From Clostridiales bacterium (GTDB lineage Bacteria; Bacillota; Clostridia; Christensenellales; Aristaeellaceae): 64,000 nucleotides of DNA. Of the stretch, positions 44,538 to 53,899 are shown one piece after another. Position 1 is the first letter of the stretch. Each line of letters begins with the position of its first letter. Below the pieces are notes generated by a model. It was not told the origin of the DNA. It searched no databases and saw only the letters and a list, made by a program, of their open reading frames with translations. The position numbers and the translations under genes are program-made. Location of the stretch: positions 19,613-83,612 of the forward strand of contig SFIM01000028.1 in the NCBI GenBank assembly GCA_004556155.1. The letters are read 5' to 3'.

Positions 44538-45842
44538 ATGGGCAAGGCAAAGCATCTGATCGTCATTTCGGAAGACGCCATGGTTTACGAGGATCTGCAA
44601 ACCCTGCGTCAGCTGCCCAGCTTTGGCAGCATCTGGGATAAGTGCGCGTTCGTCGATCGCGTGCGCTCGGTCTATCCCACCATCACCTATCCCAACCACA
44701 CCAGCATGCGCACCGGCGCGTACTGCGGCAAGCACGGCATCATCAACAACGAGCAGACGATCCTGGGCGAGGTGTCCTCCAACTGGGAGTTTTTCAATTC
44801 CTCCGTCCAGGTGGGCGATATCTTTGACGCGGCCAAGCAGGCCGGCATGACCACCGCCGCCGTTTTCTGGCCGGTTACGGGCAAGCACCCCAATATCGAT
44901 TATCTGGTAGACGAGTATTGGCCGCAGACCCCCGAGGAAACCACGCTGGAGTGCTTCGCCGCTTCCGGCTCCTCGCCTGAGGTGATTGAAAAGATCGTCA
45001 AGCCCAACATGCACCTGGTGGACGGCATGCACCGCAAGCATCCGCAGGGCGACCTGTTTGTAAACGCCTGTGCCTGCGCGATGATCCGCGAGTTCAAGCC
45101 CGGACTGCTGATGATCCATCCCGCCAACATCGACGCCTATCGCCATCAGACCGGCATCTTCTCCACCAAGGTCACCCATGCCCTGCATGAGGTGGATCTG
45201 TGGCTGGGCGAGCTGCTCAAGGCCGTCAAGGACGCGGGCATCGAGAATGATACCGATATCTTCATCGTCAGCGACCATGGCCAGATCAACATCACCCGCG
45301 TGATCGCCATCAACGCCCTGCTGGCCGAGCGCGGCCTGATCACCGTGGGCGCGGACGGCGAGGTGGCGGACTATGTGGCCATTTCCAAGTCCACGGGTCT
45401 GTCCGCTCAGATTTATCTGAAGCATCCCGAAAACAAGGCTGATTATGATAAGACCTACGCGATCCTCAAGGAGATGTGCGACGACGGCCTGTATGGCTTT
45501 TCCCGCGTGTATACCGCCGAGGAGGTCATGGCGGAGGAAGGCCTGAGCGGCAAGTTCTCCTTCGTCATCGAGACCGACGATTATTCTTCCTTTAATAATG
45601 ACTGGCGGCGCCCCTTCGTGCGCCCGGCCACCAACAGCGATTACAAGTTTGGCCGCGCCACCCATGGCCACAATCCCGATAAGGGCCCGCAGCCAACGCT
45701 GCTGGCCTTTGGCCCGGATATCAAGCCTGGCGTGCATGTGGCGCGCCGCCCCATCGTGGATGAAGCGCCCACCTACGCCAAGATCCTGGGCGTGGAGCTG
45801 CCCGATGCCGATGGCAAGGCCATTGACGAGATTCTCATTTAA
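44538..45842 (+). CDS. Alkaline-phosphatase-superfamily phosphodiesterase (NPP-like)
   Basis: A 434-residue metalloenzyme of the nucleotide pyrophosphatase/phosphodiesterase type. The nucleophile Thr lies in TYPNHTSMRTGAYCGKHGI. Metal ligands are in IDAYRHQTG, IVSDHGQIN and ATHGHNPDKGP. There is no signal peptide, unlike most NPPs, so it should cleave phosphodiesters inside the cell. AAAGGAGG is 8 nt before the ATG at 44538. It ends the sugar-kinase unit and has a terminator after it. Confidence 0.88.
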   Translation: MGKAKHLIVISEDAMVYEDLQTLRQLPSFGSIWDKCAFVDRVRSVYPTITYPNHTSMRTGAYCGKHGIINNEQTILGEVSSNWEFFNSSVQVGDIFDAAKQAGMTTAAVFWPVTGKHPNIDYLVDEYWPQTPEETTLECFAASGSSPEVIEKIVKPNMHLVDGMHRKHPQGDLFVNACACAMIREFKPGLLMIHPANIDAYRHQTGIFSTKVTHALHEVDLWLGELLKAVKDAGIENDTDIFIVSDHGQINITRVIAINALLAERGLITVGADGEVADYVAISKSTGLSAQIYLKHPENKADYDKTYAILKEMCDDGLYGFSRVYTAEEVMAEEGLSGKFSFVIETDDYSSFNNDWRRPFVRPATNSDYKFGRATHGHNPDKGPQPTLLAFGPDIKPGVHVARRPIVDEAPTYAKILGVELPDADGKAIDEILI

Positions 45843-45878
45843 ATCCGGCTTTTTAATCACAATCAAACACAGTCAATC

Positions 45879-45915
45879 AAAATGCAGGGGGAAGCGTGCT
45901 TTCTCCTGCATTTTT
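45879..45915 (+). terminator. Rho-independent terminator
   Basis: AAAATGCAGGGGGA, loop, TCTCCTGCATTTTT, 37 bp after the phosphodiesterase stop. Confidence 0.85.
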
Positions 45916-45959
45916 GTGTTATCTGGTTGCCAATCGGTATATTATTTATAAAATTATCC

Positions 45960-45988
45960 TTGACAAAGCGAATGCTTCCCGGTATGAT
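45960..45988 (+). promoter_or_regulatory. Promoter of binding-protein gene 1
   Basis: Perfect TTGACA (45960-45965), 17-bp spacer, TATGAT (45983-45988), about 150 bp upstream of the ATG. The remaining leader holds no feature I recognise. Confidence 0.85.
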
Positions 45989-46140
45989 AATATTAATTCC
46001 AAGCAGAAAACAGTATGCGGCATTATCCCAAACAAAGCTCTAAACGCGAAAACGATCAAAGATGCGCAAATGCGCAGCTGCTTTTGTTCTTTGTTTCCCT
46101 GATCCGGGAAATCAGAATAAATTAAAGGAGGAACTCTCAA

Positions 46141-47448
46141 ATGAAACGGATCGTCACACTGCTTCTGGCACTGATGCTGGTGCTCGCGTCCATCCCCGCC
46201 GCGCTGGCCGATACGGCCGCGCCCCTGGTGATCGAATTCTGGCATACCCGCGGCAGCGGCGCCAACTACGAGGTTACCAAGGCTTCTGTGGATGAGTTCA
46301 ACGCCACCATTGGCAAGGAAAAGGGCATCGAGGTGGTGGAAATCTACAGCGGCAGCTATGCCGATATCGTTACCAAGCTGCAGCTGGCTGCTCAGACCGA
46401 TTCCAAGCCCGCCGTGGCCGTATGCGCCGGCGACTACATCAGCACGCTGCTGGACGACCAGATCATCGCCGATATGGCGCCCTACGCCGCCGAGACCGGC
46501 TTTGACTTCAGCGTTTTCTTTGACGCGCTGCTGGAAATGCCCGGCAACGGGGACGGCATGATGCACTCTGTGCCCTACGTCAAGTCCACCCCCGTGCTGT
46601 ACTACAACAAGGGCATGGCGGACGCCAAGGGCCTGGCTGCTCCGCGCACGGTGGAGGAGCTGGAGGCGTTCTGCAAGGCGCTGAACACCTACAATCCCGC
46701 CACGGGCGACGGCTGCTGGGGCTTTGAGATGTTTAACAACATTAGCTATATCCAGGGCAACTGGCTGTGGCAGCTGGGCGAGCCCTTCCTGGGCGAGGGC
46801 GGCAAGGCGCCCTGTCTGCACAACTCCCTGCTGCATATGCTCAAGGATTGGGAGCGCTGGCTTAAGGAGGGCTGGTGCCGTCCCTTTGACAGCACCAACG
46901 CCGGCACCATCATGAAGGAAATGTTCTACCAGGGCAAGCTGGCTGCGTTCGTTGAATCCTGCGGCTCTCTGGGCAACGTCGTGCGCAAGTCCGCCGAGGC
47001 GGGCGTGGAGCTGGGCGTGGCGAACTTCCCCACCTACGATGTGGATAACCCCGTGGCCGTCATCGGCGGCGGCGAGCTGGTGCTGATCGACTGCGACAAC
47101 ACCGACGCGGTCAAGCGCGCCGGCTGGGAGTTCATCCAGTTCCTGATGAGCGACGAGCAGATCGCCCGCAACGCCATCAAGACCGGCTACCTGCCCACCA
47201 CCAAGGACATCTCCGAGAACAAGACCATGGCCGACTTCTGGGCGGAGAACCCGCTGTACAAGGTGGCCTACGAGCAGCTGTCCTGCGCGCGCAGCGAGGC
47301 GTATCCCTACTTTGAGAACCGCGCCGAGTTCCGCACCAACTGCCAGTCCGTCATCTCCCTGATGGTGCAGGAGGGCAGCATCACCGCCGAGCAGGCTGTG
47401 GAGCGGATCAAGCTCGAAAACGCCCATCTGTTTGAAAACGGCTTCTAA
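46141..47448 (+). CDS. UgpB-like ABC substrate-binding protein 1
   Basis: A 435-residue family-1 solute-binding protein. A type I signal peptide ends at PAALADT (about residue 24); no lipobox Cys is present. UgpB-like segments are VIEFWHTRGSGANYE, IYSGSYADIVTKLQ, VKSTPVLYYNK, and WEFIQFLMSDEQIARNA with GYLPTTK. UgpB proteins bind glycerol-3-phosphate and its diesters. AAAGGAGG precedes the ATG. It is closely related to the next gene. Confidence 0.9.
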   Translation: MKRIVTLLLALMLVLASIPAALADTAAPLVIEFWHTRGSGANYEVTKASVDEFNATIGKEKGIEVVEIYSGSYADIVTKLQLAAQTDSKPAVAVCAGDYISTLLDDQIIADMAPYAAETGFDFSVFFDALLEMPGNGDGMMHSVPYVKSTPVLYYNKGMADAKGLAAPRTVEELEAFCKALNTYNPATGDGCWGFEMFNNISYIQGNWLWQLGEPFLGEGGKAPCLHNSLLHMLKDWERWLKEGWCRPFDSTNAGTIMKEMFYQGKLAAFVESCGSLGNVVRKSAEAGVELGVANFPTYDVDNPVAVIGGGELVLIDCDNTDAVKRAGWEFIQFLMSDEQIARNAIKTGYLPTTKDISENKTMADFWAENPLYKVAYEQLSCARSEAYPYFENRAEFRTNCQSVISLMVQEGSITAEQAVERIKLENAHLFENGF

Positions 47449-47486
47449 TTCGATATTGTAGCTGTACATTTGATCAATCTAAACGC

Positions 47487-47527
47487 GCCGCATACGATGG
47501 CACAACCCGCCGTATGCGGCATTTTGG
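47487..47527 (+). terminator. Rho-independent terminator
   Basis: GCCGCATACG, 14-nt loop, CGTATGCGGC then ATTTT; 10-bp perfect stem after binding protein 1. Confidence 0.8.
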
Positions 47528-47569
47528 GTGAATTGGCAAAAATTTTTCCGAAAAACCGTGCAAAACGTA

Positions 47570-47598
47570 TTGACGAAGCGGAATTATTCAGCTATAAT
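47570..47598 (+). promoter_or_regulatory. Promoter of binding-protein gene 2
   Basis: TTGACG (47570-47575), 17-bp spacer, perfect TATAAT (47593-47598). Confidence 0.85.
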
Positions 47599-47737
47599 CT
47601 GATTATTCCAAACAACCACTGTTAAAGTTAACACGCCGTTGTGGTTGCAGCGTCATCGTCATTCACATGTTGCGCGCCTTGCCATGATTCGCATGCGAAC
47701 GGGATTGTTCGCTTGTAATTAGAAAGGAGAAGATACG

Positions 47738-49027
47738 ATGAAAAAGCGCATTTCTCTGGTTCTGGCTCTGATGATTCTCCTGTCCCTTTGCAGCTTCGCC
47801 CGCGCGGAGCAGGAACCCCTGCATATTGAGTTTTGGCATACTCGCGGCAGCGGTGCCAACTACGAAGTGCTCAAAAACTCCGTGGATACCTTCAACGCCA
47901 CCATCGGCAAGGAAAAAGGTATCTTTGTAGAAGAAATCTTCCAGGGCGGCTACGCCGATATCGTGCCCAAGCTGGAAATGGCCTCTCAGTCCGGCAGCAT
48001 GCCCGCCGTGGGCGTTACCAGCGGCGTGCGCGCCTCCATCCTGTTGGATGACGGCCTGCTGGCCGATATGGCCCCCTACGCGGCCAAGACCGGCTTTGAC
48101 TTCAGCGTCTTCTTCGAGTCCCTGCTGGATGTGCCCGGCAACGAGAACGGCCAAATCCGCTCTCTGCCCTATGTGCGCTCCACCCCCGTTTTCTACTATA
48201 ACAAGACCATGGCCGACGCGAAGGGCCTGAAAGCCCCCGAAACCGTGGCTGAGCTGGAAGCCTTCGCCAAAGCGCTGAACACCTATGACCCCGCCACCGG
48301 CGATGGCTGCTGGGGCTTTGAGCTGCTCAACGACACCACCTACCTGCAGGGCTCCTTCCTGTGGCAGCTGGGTCAGCCCCTGGTTGGCGAGGGCGGCACC
48401 GCTCCCTGCCTGGAAGGCTCGCTGCTCAAGCTCTTCACCGACTGGATCCGTTGGATCGACGAGGGCTGGTGCCGTCCCTTCGATAGCACTGGCGCGCAGA
48501 ACACCGCGACCGAAATGTTCTATCAGGGCAAGCTTGCCTGCTTCGTAGCCTCCTGCGGCTCCCTGTCCAATATCTACAAGTTCTCCAAGGAAGCCGGCAT
48601 CGAGCTGGGCGTATCCTACTACCCCACCTATGATATCGACAACCGCGCGGTATCCATCGGCGGCGGCAACATCATCCTGATGGCTGGCAACAGCGAAGAA
48701 GTGACCAGCGCCGGCTGGGAATTCATCCAGTTCCTCATGAGCGACGATATGGTCGCGGCCGAGGCCATCGGCTCCGGCTATCTGCCCACCACCAAGACCG
48801 TGGAAAACAACGAAGCCATGGCCAAGTTCTGGGAAGAGAACCCCCTGTTCAAGGTTGCCTATGATCAGCTGGCCTGGGGCCACTGCGAGGAAACCCCCAT
48901 GTTCCTGGATCGCACCGAGTTCAAGACCAACGTGTCCAACGTTACCTCTCAGCTCATCCAGGAGCGCAACATCACCCCCGAACAGGCCATTGAGCAGATC
49001 AAGAGCATCAGTGCTCACCTGTTCTAA
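47738..49027 (+). CDS. UgpB-like ABC substrate-binding protein 2
   Basis: A 429-residue paralogue of binding protein 1, with the same IEFWHTRGSGANYE, FNATIGKEKGI and YVRSTPVFYYNKTMADAKGL blocks. The signal peptide ends at SFARAEQ without lipobox. It has its own promoter. AAAGGAG precedes the ATG. Codon use is richer in T-ending codons than in neighbours, as in highly expressed genes. Confidence 0.9.
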   Translation: MKKRISLVLALMILLSLCSFARAEQEPLHIEFWHTRGSGANYEVLKNSVDTFNATIGKEKGIFVEEIFQGGYADIVPKLEMASQSGSMPAVGVTSGVRASILLDDGLLADMAPYAAKTGFDFSVFFESLLDVPGNENGQIRSLPYVRSTPVFYYNKTMADAKGLKAPETVAELEAFAKALNTYDPATGDGCWGFELLNDTTYLQGSFLWQLGQPLVGEGGTAPCLEGSLLKLFTDWIRWIDEGWCRPFDSTGAQNTATEMFYQGKLACFVASCGSLSNIYKFSKEAGIELGVSYYPTYDIDNRAVSIGGGNIILMAGNSEEVTSAGWEFIQFLMSDDMVAAEAIGSGYLPTTKTVENNEAMAKFWEENPLFKVAYDQLAWGHCEETPMFLDRTEFKTNVSNVTSQLIQERNITPEQAIEQIKSISAHLF

Positions 49028-49086
49028 TCCACCGCTCCGCACGCAGACGGCAGTCTGCTGCAAATAAAAAGGAGGAGAAACCCAAA

Positions 49087-50382
49087 ATGAAGAAGCTCGT
49101 ATCTCTTGCTCTCGCGCTGATCATGGCGCTGTCCCTGTGCAGCTTCGCCAGCGCGGAAGAACCCACCCTGGTTCGTTTCTGGCACAACCGTTCCTCGGGC
49201 GCCAACCTGGAAGCCTGCGAAAAGGCCGTTGACGAATTCAACAAGACCATCGGCAAGGAAAAGAACATCTTTGTAGAAGCCACCTACATCGGCGGCTATC
49301 CCGAGCTGTACTCCAAGTGTCAGCTGGCCAGCCAGACGGACGAAGTTCCCACCGTGGCTGTGTTTGGCAACACCTACATCGTCAGCCTGCTCGAGGATGA
49401 GCTGCTGGCCGATATGGCTCCCTACGCCGAGAAGACCGGTTTTGACATCAATAACCTGCTCGACTGCTTCCAGCAGATCGAAGGCAACACCGACGGTCAC
49501 CTCTTCTCCCTGCCCTACGTTCGCTCCACCCCCGTCCTGTACTACAACAAGACCATGGCGGATGCGAAGGGCCTGACTGCCCCCGACACCCTGGCCGACC
49601 TGGAAGCCTTCGCCCGCGCTCTGACTGAAAAGAACGAAAACGGCGAAACCACCGTGTACGGCTTCGAACTGCTGAAGGACTTCGGCTACATCAACGCTGC
49701 CTGGCTGTGGGAGATGGGCGAGCCCATGCTGTCCACCGAAGGCACCTCTCCCGCTCTGGATGGCACCTCCATGCTCAATCACCTGACCTGGTGGCGCAAC
49801 ATGGTTGACGAAGGCATCTGCCGTCCCTACGACAGCACGCAGGCTTCCACCGTTGCCGCCGAAATGCTGGTTCAGGGCAAGCTGGGCTGCTACATCGCTT
49901 CCTCCGGTACCATGAAGAACCTGCTCAAGAGCATGACCGAAGCTGGCTACGAGCTGGGCGTTGCGTATCAGCCTTCCTACGATCCCTCCAAGCGCACCTG
50001 CGAAGTGGGCGGCGGCCAGCTGACCCTGATGGCCACCGGCAACGACGAGAAGACCCTGGCTGCCGGCTGGGAATTCCTGCAGTTCCTGATGAGCGACGAG
50101 CAGGTGTACAACAACTCCATGGCTACCGGCTATCTGCCTGTCACCAAGTCCGTTGCCAACTACGACAAGATGCAGGCCTTCTGGGCTGAGAACCCCACCT
50201 ACAAGGTTCCCTTCGAGCAGATGATGAACTACGGCGTGTGCCAGGAATACCCCACCTTCACCGATCTGCAGGAGTTCATCGTGAACATCCAGGAGCAGGG
50301 CGACTACCTGATCCAGGAAAAGAGCATCACCCCCGAGCAGGCCGTTGAGCAGATCAAGACCAACACTTCTCACCTGTTCTAA
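49087..50382 (+). CDS. UgpB-like ABC substrate-binding protein 3
   Basis: A 431-residue third paralogue, more diverged (VRFWHNRSSGANLEACEKAV; YVRSTPVLYYNKTMADAKGL). The signal peptide ends at SFASAEE without lipobox. It starts 60 bp after gene 2 with AAAGGAGGAG and no separate promoter seen. It has the strongest bias for T- and C-ending preferred codons in the window, so is probably the most abundant protein here. It is nearest to the ABC genes. Confidence 0.9.
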   Translation: MKKLVSLALALIMALSLCSFASAEEPTLVRFWHNRSSGANLEACEKAVDEFNKTIGKEKNIFVEATYIGGYPELYSKCQLASQTDEVPTVAVFGNTYIVSLLEDELLADMAPYAEKTGFDINNLLDCFQQIEGNTDGHLFSLPYVRSTPVLYYNKTMADAKGLTAPDTLADLEAFARALTEKNENGETTVYGFELLKDFGYINAAWLWEMGEPMLSTEGTSPALDGTSMLNHLTWWRNMVDEGICRPYDSTQASTVAAEMLVQGKLGCYIASSGTMKNLLKSMTEAGYELGVAYQPSYDPSKRTCEVGGGQLTLMATGNDEKTLAAGWEFLQFLMSDEQVYNNSMATGYLPVTKSVANYDKMQAFWAENPTYKVPFEQMMNYGVCQEYPTFTDLQEFIVNIQEQGDYLIQEKSITPEQAVEQIKTNTSHLF

Positions 50383-50405
50383 TCCTTAGATTCTCTTAAA
50401 AAACA

Positions 50406-50431
50406 GGCGGGGAGGCATACGCCTCCCCGCC
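50406..50431 (+). other. Perfect intra-operon hairpin without T-run
   Basis: GGCGGGGAGGC, ATAC loop, GCCTCCCCGCC: an 11-bp perfect stem between binding protein 3 and the ATPase. No T-run follows, so it is more likely an RNA-stabilising or partial-termination element that lets the binding protein be made in excess of the transporter. Confidence 0.7.
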
Positions 50432-50471
50432 CTCCGATTATATTAACTATCTACGTCAGGGGGAAACAGCA

Positions 50472-51524
50472 GTGGCTGAAATTCAATTTGTTAAAGTTAC
50501 CAAGGCATTTGGCAGCAACAAGGTTATCGAAGATCTGGATCTGACCATCCAGGATGGCAAATTTACCGTATTGGTCGGCGCGTCCGGCTGCGGCAAAACC
50601 ACGCTGCTGCGCATGATCGCCGGTATCGGCCCGGCTACCAGCGGCCATGTGCTGATGGATGGCAAGGACATTACCGACCTTGACCCCGCCAAGCGCGATA
50701 TTGCCATGGTGTTCCAGAACTACGCCATTTACCCGACCATGACCGTAAAGGAAAACATCGAGTTTGGCCTGAAAAACCGCAAGGTTCCCAAGGAAGAACG
50801 CGAAAAGCTGATTAAAGAATACGCGGCCGTCGTAGGCCTGACCGACTATCTGGATCGCAAGCCTGGCACGCTGTCCGGCGGCCAGCGCCAGCGCATCGCC
50901 CTGGCCCGCGCCATGGTAAAGAAGCCCAAGGTGTTCCTGATGGACGAACCGCTGTCCAACCTGGACGCCAAGCTGCGCGTGGCCATGCGTACCGAATTGA
51001 TTGAAATGCACAACCGCCTGAAGACCACCTTCATCTATGTTACCCATGACCAGACCGAGGCCATGGCTATGGCGGATCAGATTGTGCTGATGGATAAAGG
51101 CAGGATCATGCAGGAGGCCTCTCCCGAGGTGATCTACCACGACCCCAACAACGCCTTCACCGCGCAGTTTATCGGCACCCCGCCGATGAACATCCTGCCC
51201 ATGGGCGAGGATAAGCTGGGCTTCCGCCCCGAGCGCGTGCAGCTGGGCACCCAGCGCCTGGAGGGCGCTCCCTTTGTCCGCAAGGGCCATATCCTCACCC
51301 GCGAAATGCTGGGCAGCGATACCACCTATAAGATTCAGATGGGCGACGAGGCCATCATGGTCAAGTCCCCGGACGATACCTTCCAGTACGATCAGGACGT
51401 GGTGCTCTCCGTGCGCGCGGACGATCTGTACTTCTTTGACAAGGACGGCCAGCGCATCCGCCGCGGCGATGTGAGCAATTACGACCAGTATATCCAGCGC
51501 GCGGGAGGAAACAACAATGCCTAA
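50472..51524 (+). CDS. ABC transporter ATP-binding protein (UgpC/MsmK type)
   Basis: A 350-residue ATPase. Walker A is VGASGCGKTT, the signature LSGGQRQRIALARAM, Walker B KVFLMDEPLSNLD and the switch His in YVTHDQTEAM. The C-terminal 120 residues form the TOBE-like regulatory domain of the MalK/UgpC group. It starts at GTG (50472) with AGGGGG upstream. It overlaps the first permease by 8 bp. A sugar- or phosphodiester-importer ATPase by family. Confidence 0.93.
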   Translation: MAEIQFVKVTKAFGSNKVIEDLDLTIQDGKFTVLVGASGCGKTTLLRMIAGIGPATSGHVLMDGKDITDLDPAKRDIAMVFQNYAIYPTMTVKENIEFGLKNRKVPKEEREKLIKEYAAVVGLTDYLDRKPGTLSGGQRQRIALARAMVKKPKVFLMDEPLSNLDAKLRVAMRTELIEMHNRLKTTFIYVTHDQTEAMAMADQIVLMDKGRIMQEASPEVIYHDPNNAFTAQFIGTPPMNILPMGEDKLGFRPERVQLGTQRLEGAPFVRKGHILTREMLGSDTTYKIQMGDEAIMVKSPDDTFQYDQDVVLSVRADDLYFFDKDGQRIRRGDVSNYDQYIQRAGGNNNA

Positions 51525-52446
51525 AACCACGCTTGCGCAGGCGCAGACCGATCTGCGGCGCAGGAACAAGATCCGCAGCACCCTGGGCTCCTGGGCCATG
51601 GTGTTCCCGGCTATTCTGTTCCTGTGCGTGTTCACGCTCTACCCCATGTTCAACCTGGTTCAGATCAGTATGTACAGGGGCAACGCGGCCAACGCCTACA
51701 AAAAATACATCGGCCTTGAAAACTACCGTCAGCTGCTGTTTGTGCGCCGCGAGTTTTTAATCGCCCTGAAAAACACCGCTTACTACACCTTCATCCACAT
51801 GTTCCTGCTGATTGCCCTGTCGGTGATCTTCGCCGTGTGGCTGCAGAAGGATCGTAAGATCAACAACTTTGCCCAGACGGCCTTCTTCGTGCCCCACCTG
51901 GTGGCCTCCGTATCCTGCGCCTTTATCTGGAGCTGGATCTTCTCCACCGATACCAGCGGCCTGATGAACACCGTGCTGCGCGCATTCGGGCTGCCTGCCA
52001 GGAACTGGCTGGGCTCCACCAGCACGGCCATGAACTGCGTCATCGTGATGAATACGTGGAAGAGCATCGGCTACTACGCGCTGATCATCCTGTCGGCCCT
52101 GAAGGCCATCCCGGCGGAGATTTACGAGGCCGCGCGCCTGGACTCCTCCTCCACCTGCAAGACCTTCTTCAAGATCACCCTGCCCATGCTGAGCCCGCAG
52201 CTGTTCATGCTGCTGATCACCATCACCACGGGCTCCTTCAAGGTGTTCGATTCCATCCGCATCATGACCAACGGCGGCCCCGGCACCTCCACCCAGGTGC
52301 TGTGCATGTTCATCTATGAGTTTGCGTTCAACCGCAACAACTCCCTGGGCATGGGCGCTGCCGGCGGCGTTATGCTGATGCTGATCCTGATCCTGATCAC
52401 GCTGTTTGACTTCAAGGGTCTGGAAAAGAAAGTACATTATCAGTAA
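51517..52446 (+). CDS. ABC transporter permease (UgpA-like)
   Basis: A 309-residue inner-membrane permease with six membrane segments. The EAA loop is IPAEIYEAARLDSSSTCKTF, then FKITLPML. It overlaps the ATPase gene; GGGAGGAA precedes the ATG. It pairs with the next gene to form the channel. Confidence 0.93.
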   Translation: MPKTTLAQAQTDLRRRNKIRSTLGSWAMVFPAILFLCVFTLYPMFNLVQISMYRGNAANAYKKYIGLENYRQLLFVRREFLIALKNTAYYTFIHMFLLIALSVIFAVWLQKDRKINNFAQTAFFVPHLVASVSCAFIWSWIFSTDTSGLMNTVLRAFGLPARNWLGSTSTAMNCVIVMNTWKSIGYYALIILSALKAIPAEIYEAARLDSSSTCKTFFKITLPMLSPQLFMLLITITTGSFKVFDSIRIMTNGGPGTSTQVLCMFIYEFAFNRNNSLGMGAAGGVMLMLILILITLFDFKGLEKKVHYQ

Positions 52447-52458
52447 GGAAAGGAGGTT

Positions 52459-53319
52459 ATGGACAAAATGAAGGATCTTCAAATCAAGCGCCGCTTCAAG
52501 AATTACCTGCCCAACCTGGTCAGCGATATTCTCAAGCTCATCTGCGTGATCATCTTCGTGTTCCCCTTCTACTGGATGTTCATTACCGCCTTTAAGACCT
52601 ATAATGAAGCCATCCTGACCCCGCCCACCCTGTGGCCGCGCAATTTCACCTTCCAGAGCTTTATTGACATCGTCAATATGGAAATCAGCTTCGGCAGGTT
52701 CGCCTTCAACAGCGTGGTCGTCACCGCGTCCATCATCGTGATGCAGCTGCTCATCATGGTGCCCGCCGCCTATGCCTTCGCCAAGCGCAAGTTCTTCGGC
52801 AAGGGCCTGTGCTGGTCCATCGTGCTGGTAGCCTTCATGATCCCTGGCCAGGTGACCTACATCCCCATCTACCTGATGATGGCCAAGGCCCGCATGATCA
52901 ACTCCCTCTGGCCGCAGATCCTGCCCTTCGCCACCAACTCCTTCGGCATCTTCATGCTGCGCCAGGCGTTCAAGCAGATTCCCGACGAGCTGGTTGAATC
53001 CGCCCGCCTGGATAACGCCAGCGAGCTGCAGATCATGACGCGCATCATGCTGCCCATGGCCAAGTCCTCCATGGTCACCATCGCCATGTTCTCCTTCGTC
53101 AGCCACTGGAACGCTTACTTCTGGCCGTTGGTCATGACCAACAACGATAAGTACCGCCCCCTGACCATGTATATTGAAAAGATCAAGGACGCCGAGTACG
53201 GCCTGATCTGGAACAACATCATGGCCGCCAACGTGATCCTGGTGGTGCCGGTGCTGATCGTGTTCCTGTTCGCCAGCAAAAAGATTATCAAAGCCTTTGC
53301 CTATAACGGCATGAAATAA
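52459..53319 (+). CDS. ABC transporter permease (UgpE-like)
   Basis: A 286-residue permease with six membrane segments. Its EAA motif is LVESARLDNASELQIMTRIM, and the FAFNSVVVTASIIVMQLLI segment is typical of the MalG/UgpE group. The ATG at 52459 lies only 2 nt after AAGGAGG; the ATG at 52468 has a more usual spacing of 11 nt and may be the real start. It is the last gene of the transporter unit. Confidence 0.92.
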   Translation: MDKMKDLQIKRRFKNYLPNLVSDILKLICVIIFVFPFYWMFITAFKTYNEAILTPPTLWPRNFTFQSFIDIVNMEISFGRFAFNSVVVTASIIVMQLLIMVPAAYAFAKRKFFGKGLCWSIVLVAFMIPGQVTYIPIYLMMAKARMINSLWPQILPFATNSFGIFMLRQAFKQIPDELVESARLDNASELQIMTRIMLPMAKSSMVTIAMFSFVSHWNAYFWPLVMTNNDKYRPLTMYIEKIKDAEYGLIWNNIMAANVILVVPVLIVFLFASKKIIKAFAYNGMK

Positions 53320-53352
53320 TAAGCGCACCCTGCTGATCTCCCCCGATCAGCC

Positions 53353-53380
53353 GCCCGCCGGAACGCCGGCGGGCATTTTT
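53353..53380 (+). terminator. Rho-independent terminator of the ABC operon
   Basis: GCCCGCCGG, AACG loop, CCGGCGGGC, then ATTTTT. Confidence 0.88.
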
Positions 53381-53383
53381 GGT

Positions 53384-53755
53384 GCCGCTGAAAGTCAGCT
53401 AAAGCAGTCTTTCAGCGGGAACGTCATTTTCTTGTGAGCCTGCGGCTCACGGCCAGAAAATGACAGAGGAAGCAGCCTGACGGCTGCTCCTCGCACCGGC
53501 AAAGCCGGTACTGCGAATTATATATGAAGGGGCTGCGGCCCCTTCATGCATCCTGGGAGAGGAAGCGGGGCTTTTTTGACAATCGGGAAAGCAGATTTTC
53601 TTGTGCAGCCAGGGCTGCACGGCCAGAAAATGACAGAGGAAGCAGCCTGACGGCTGCTCCTCGCACCGGCAAAGCCGGTACTGCGGATTATATAGGAAGG
53701 GGCTGCGGCCCCTTCATGCATCCTGGGAGAGGAAGCGAGGCTTTTTTGACAATCT
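53384..53755 (+). repeat. Family B elements, tandem copies 2 and 3
   Basis: Unit one (53384-53584) and unit two (53585-53755, lacking the first stem) both end with GAGGAAGCG(A/G)GGC, TTTTTTGAC and AATC. Unit one has CCGCTGAAAG/CTTTCAGCGG and GTGAGCC/GGCTCAC. Unit two has GTGCAGCC/GGCTGCAC in place of the latter, so both arms changed together. The shared stems ACCGGC/GCCGGT and GAAGGGGC/GCCCCTTC follow. The T6 after the last stem of each may act as terminator. The 145 bp to the next gene hold a weak TATACT only. Confidence 0.87.
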
Positions 53756-53899
53756 GAATTACGCCGCGAATTTTAAATGTAAAATATGCTTTTGGCGGGC
53801 GGCGCGGCAAAAATCGGCTATGGACGCAGGGGGCGGATTATGATATACTAAGGCGAGATGCCCGCGGGCAAAAAGGCGCGGGCGGAAGGGAAATGACGC

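Noticed and set aside
50406..50431. Rho-independent terminator
   Set aside because: The stem is perfect but no T-run follows on the plus strand.
53384..53755. CRISPR array
   Set aside because: Only two units of 170-200 bp with no short spacers and no cas genes; they are family B repeats.
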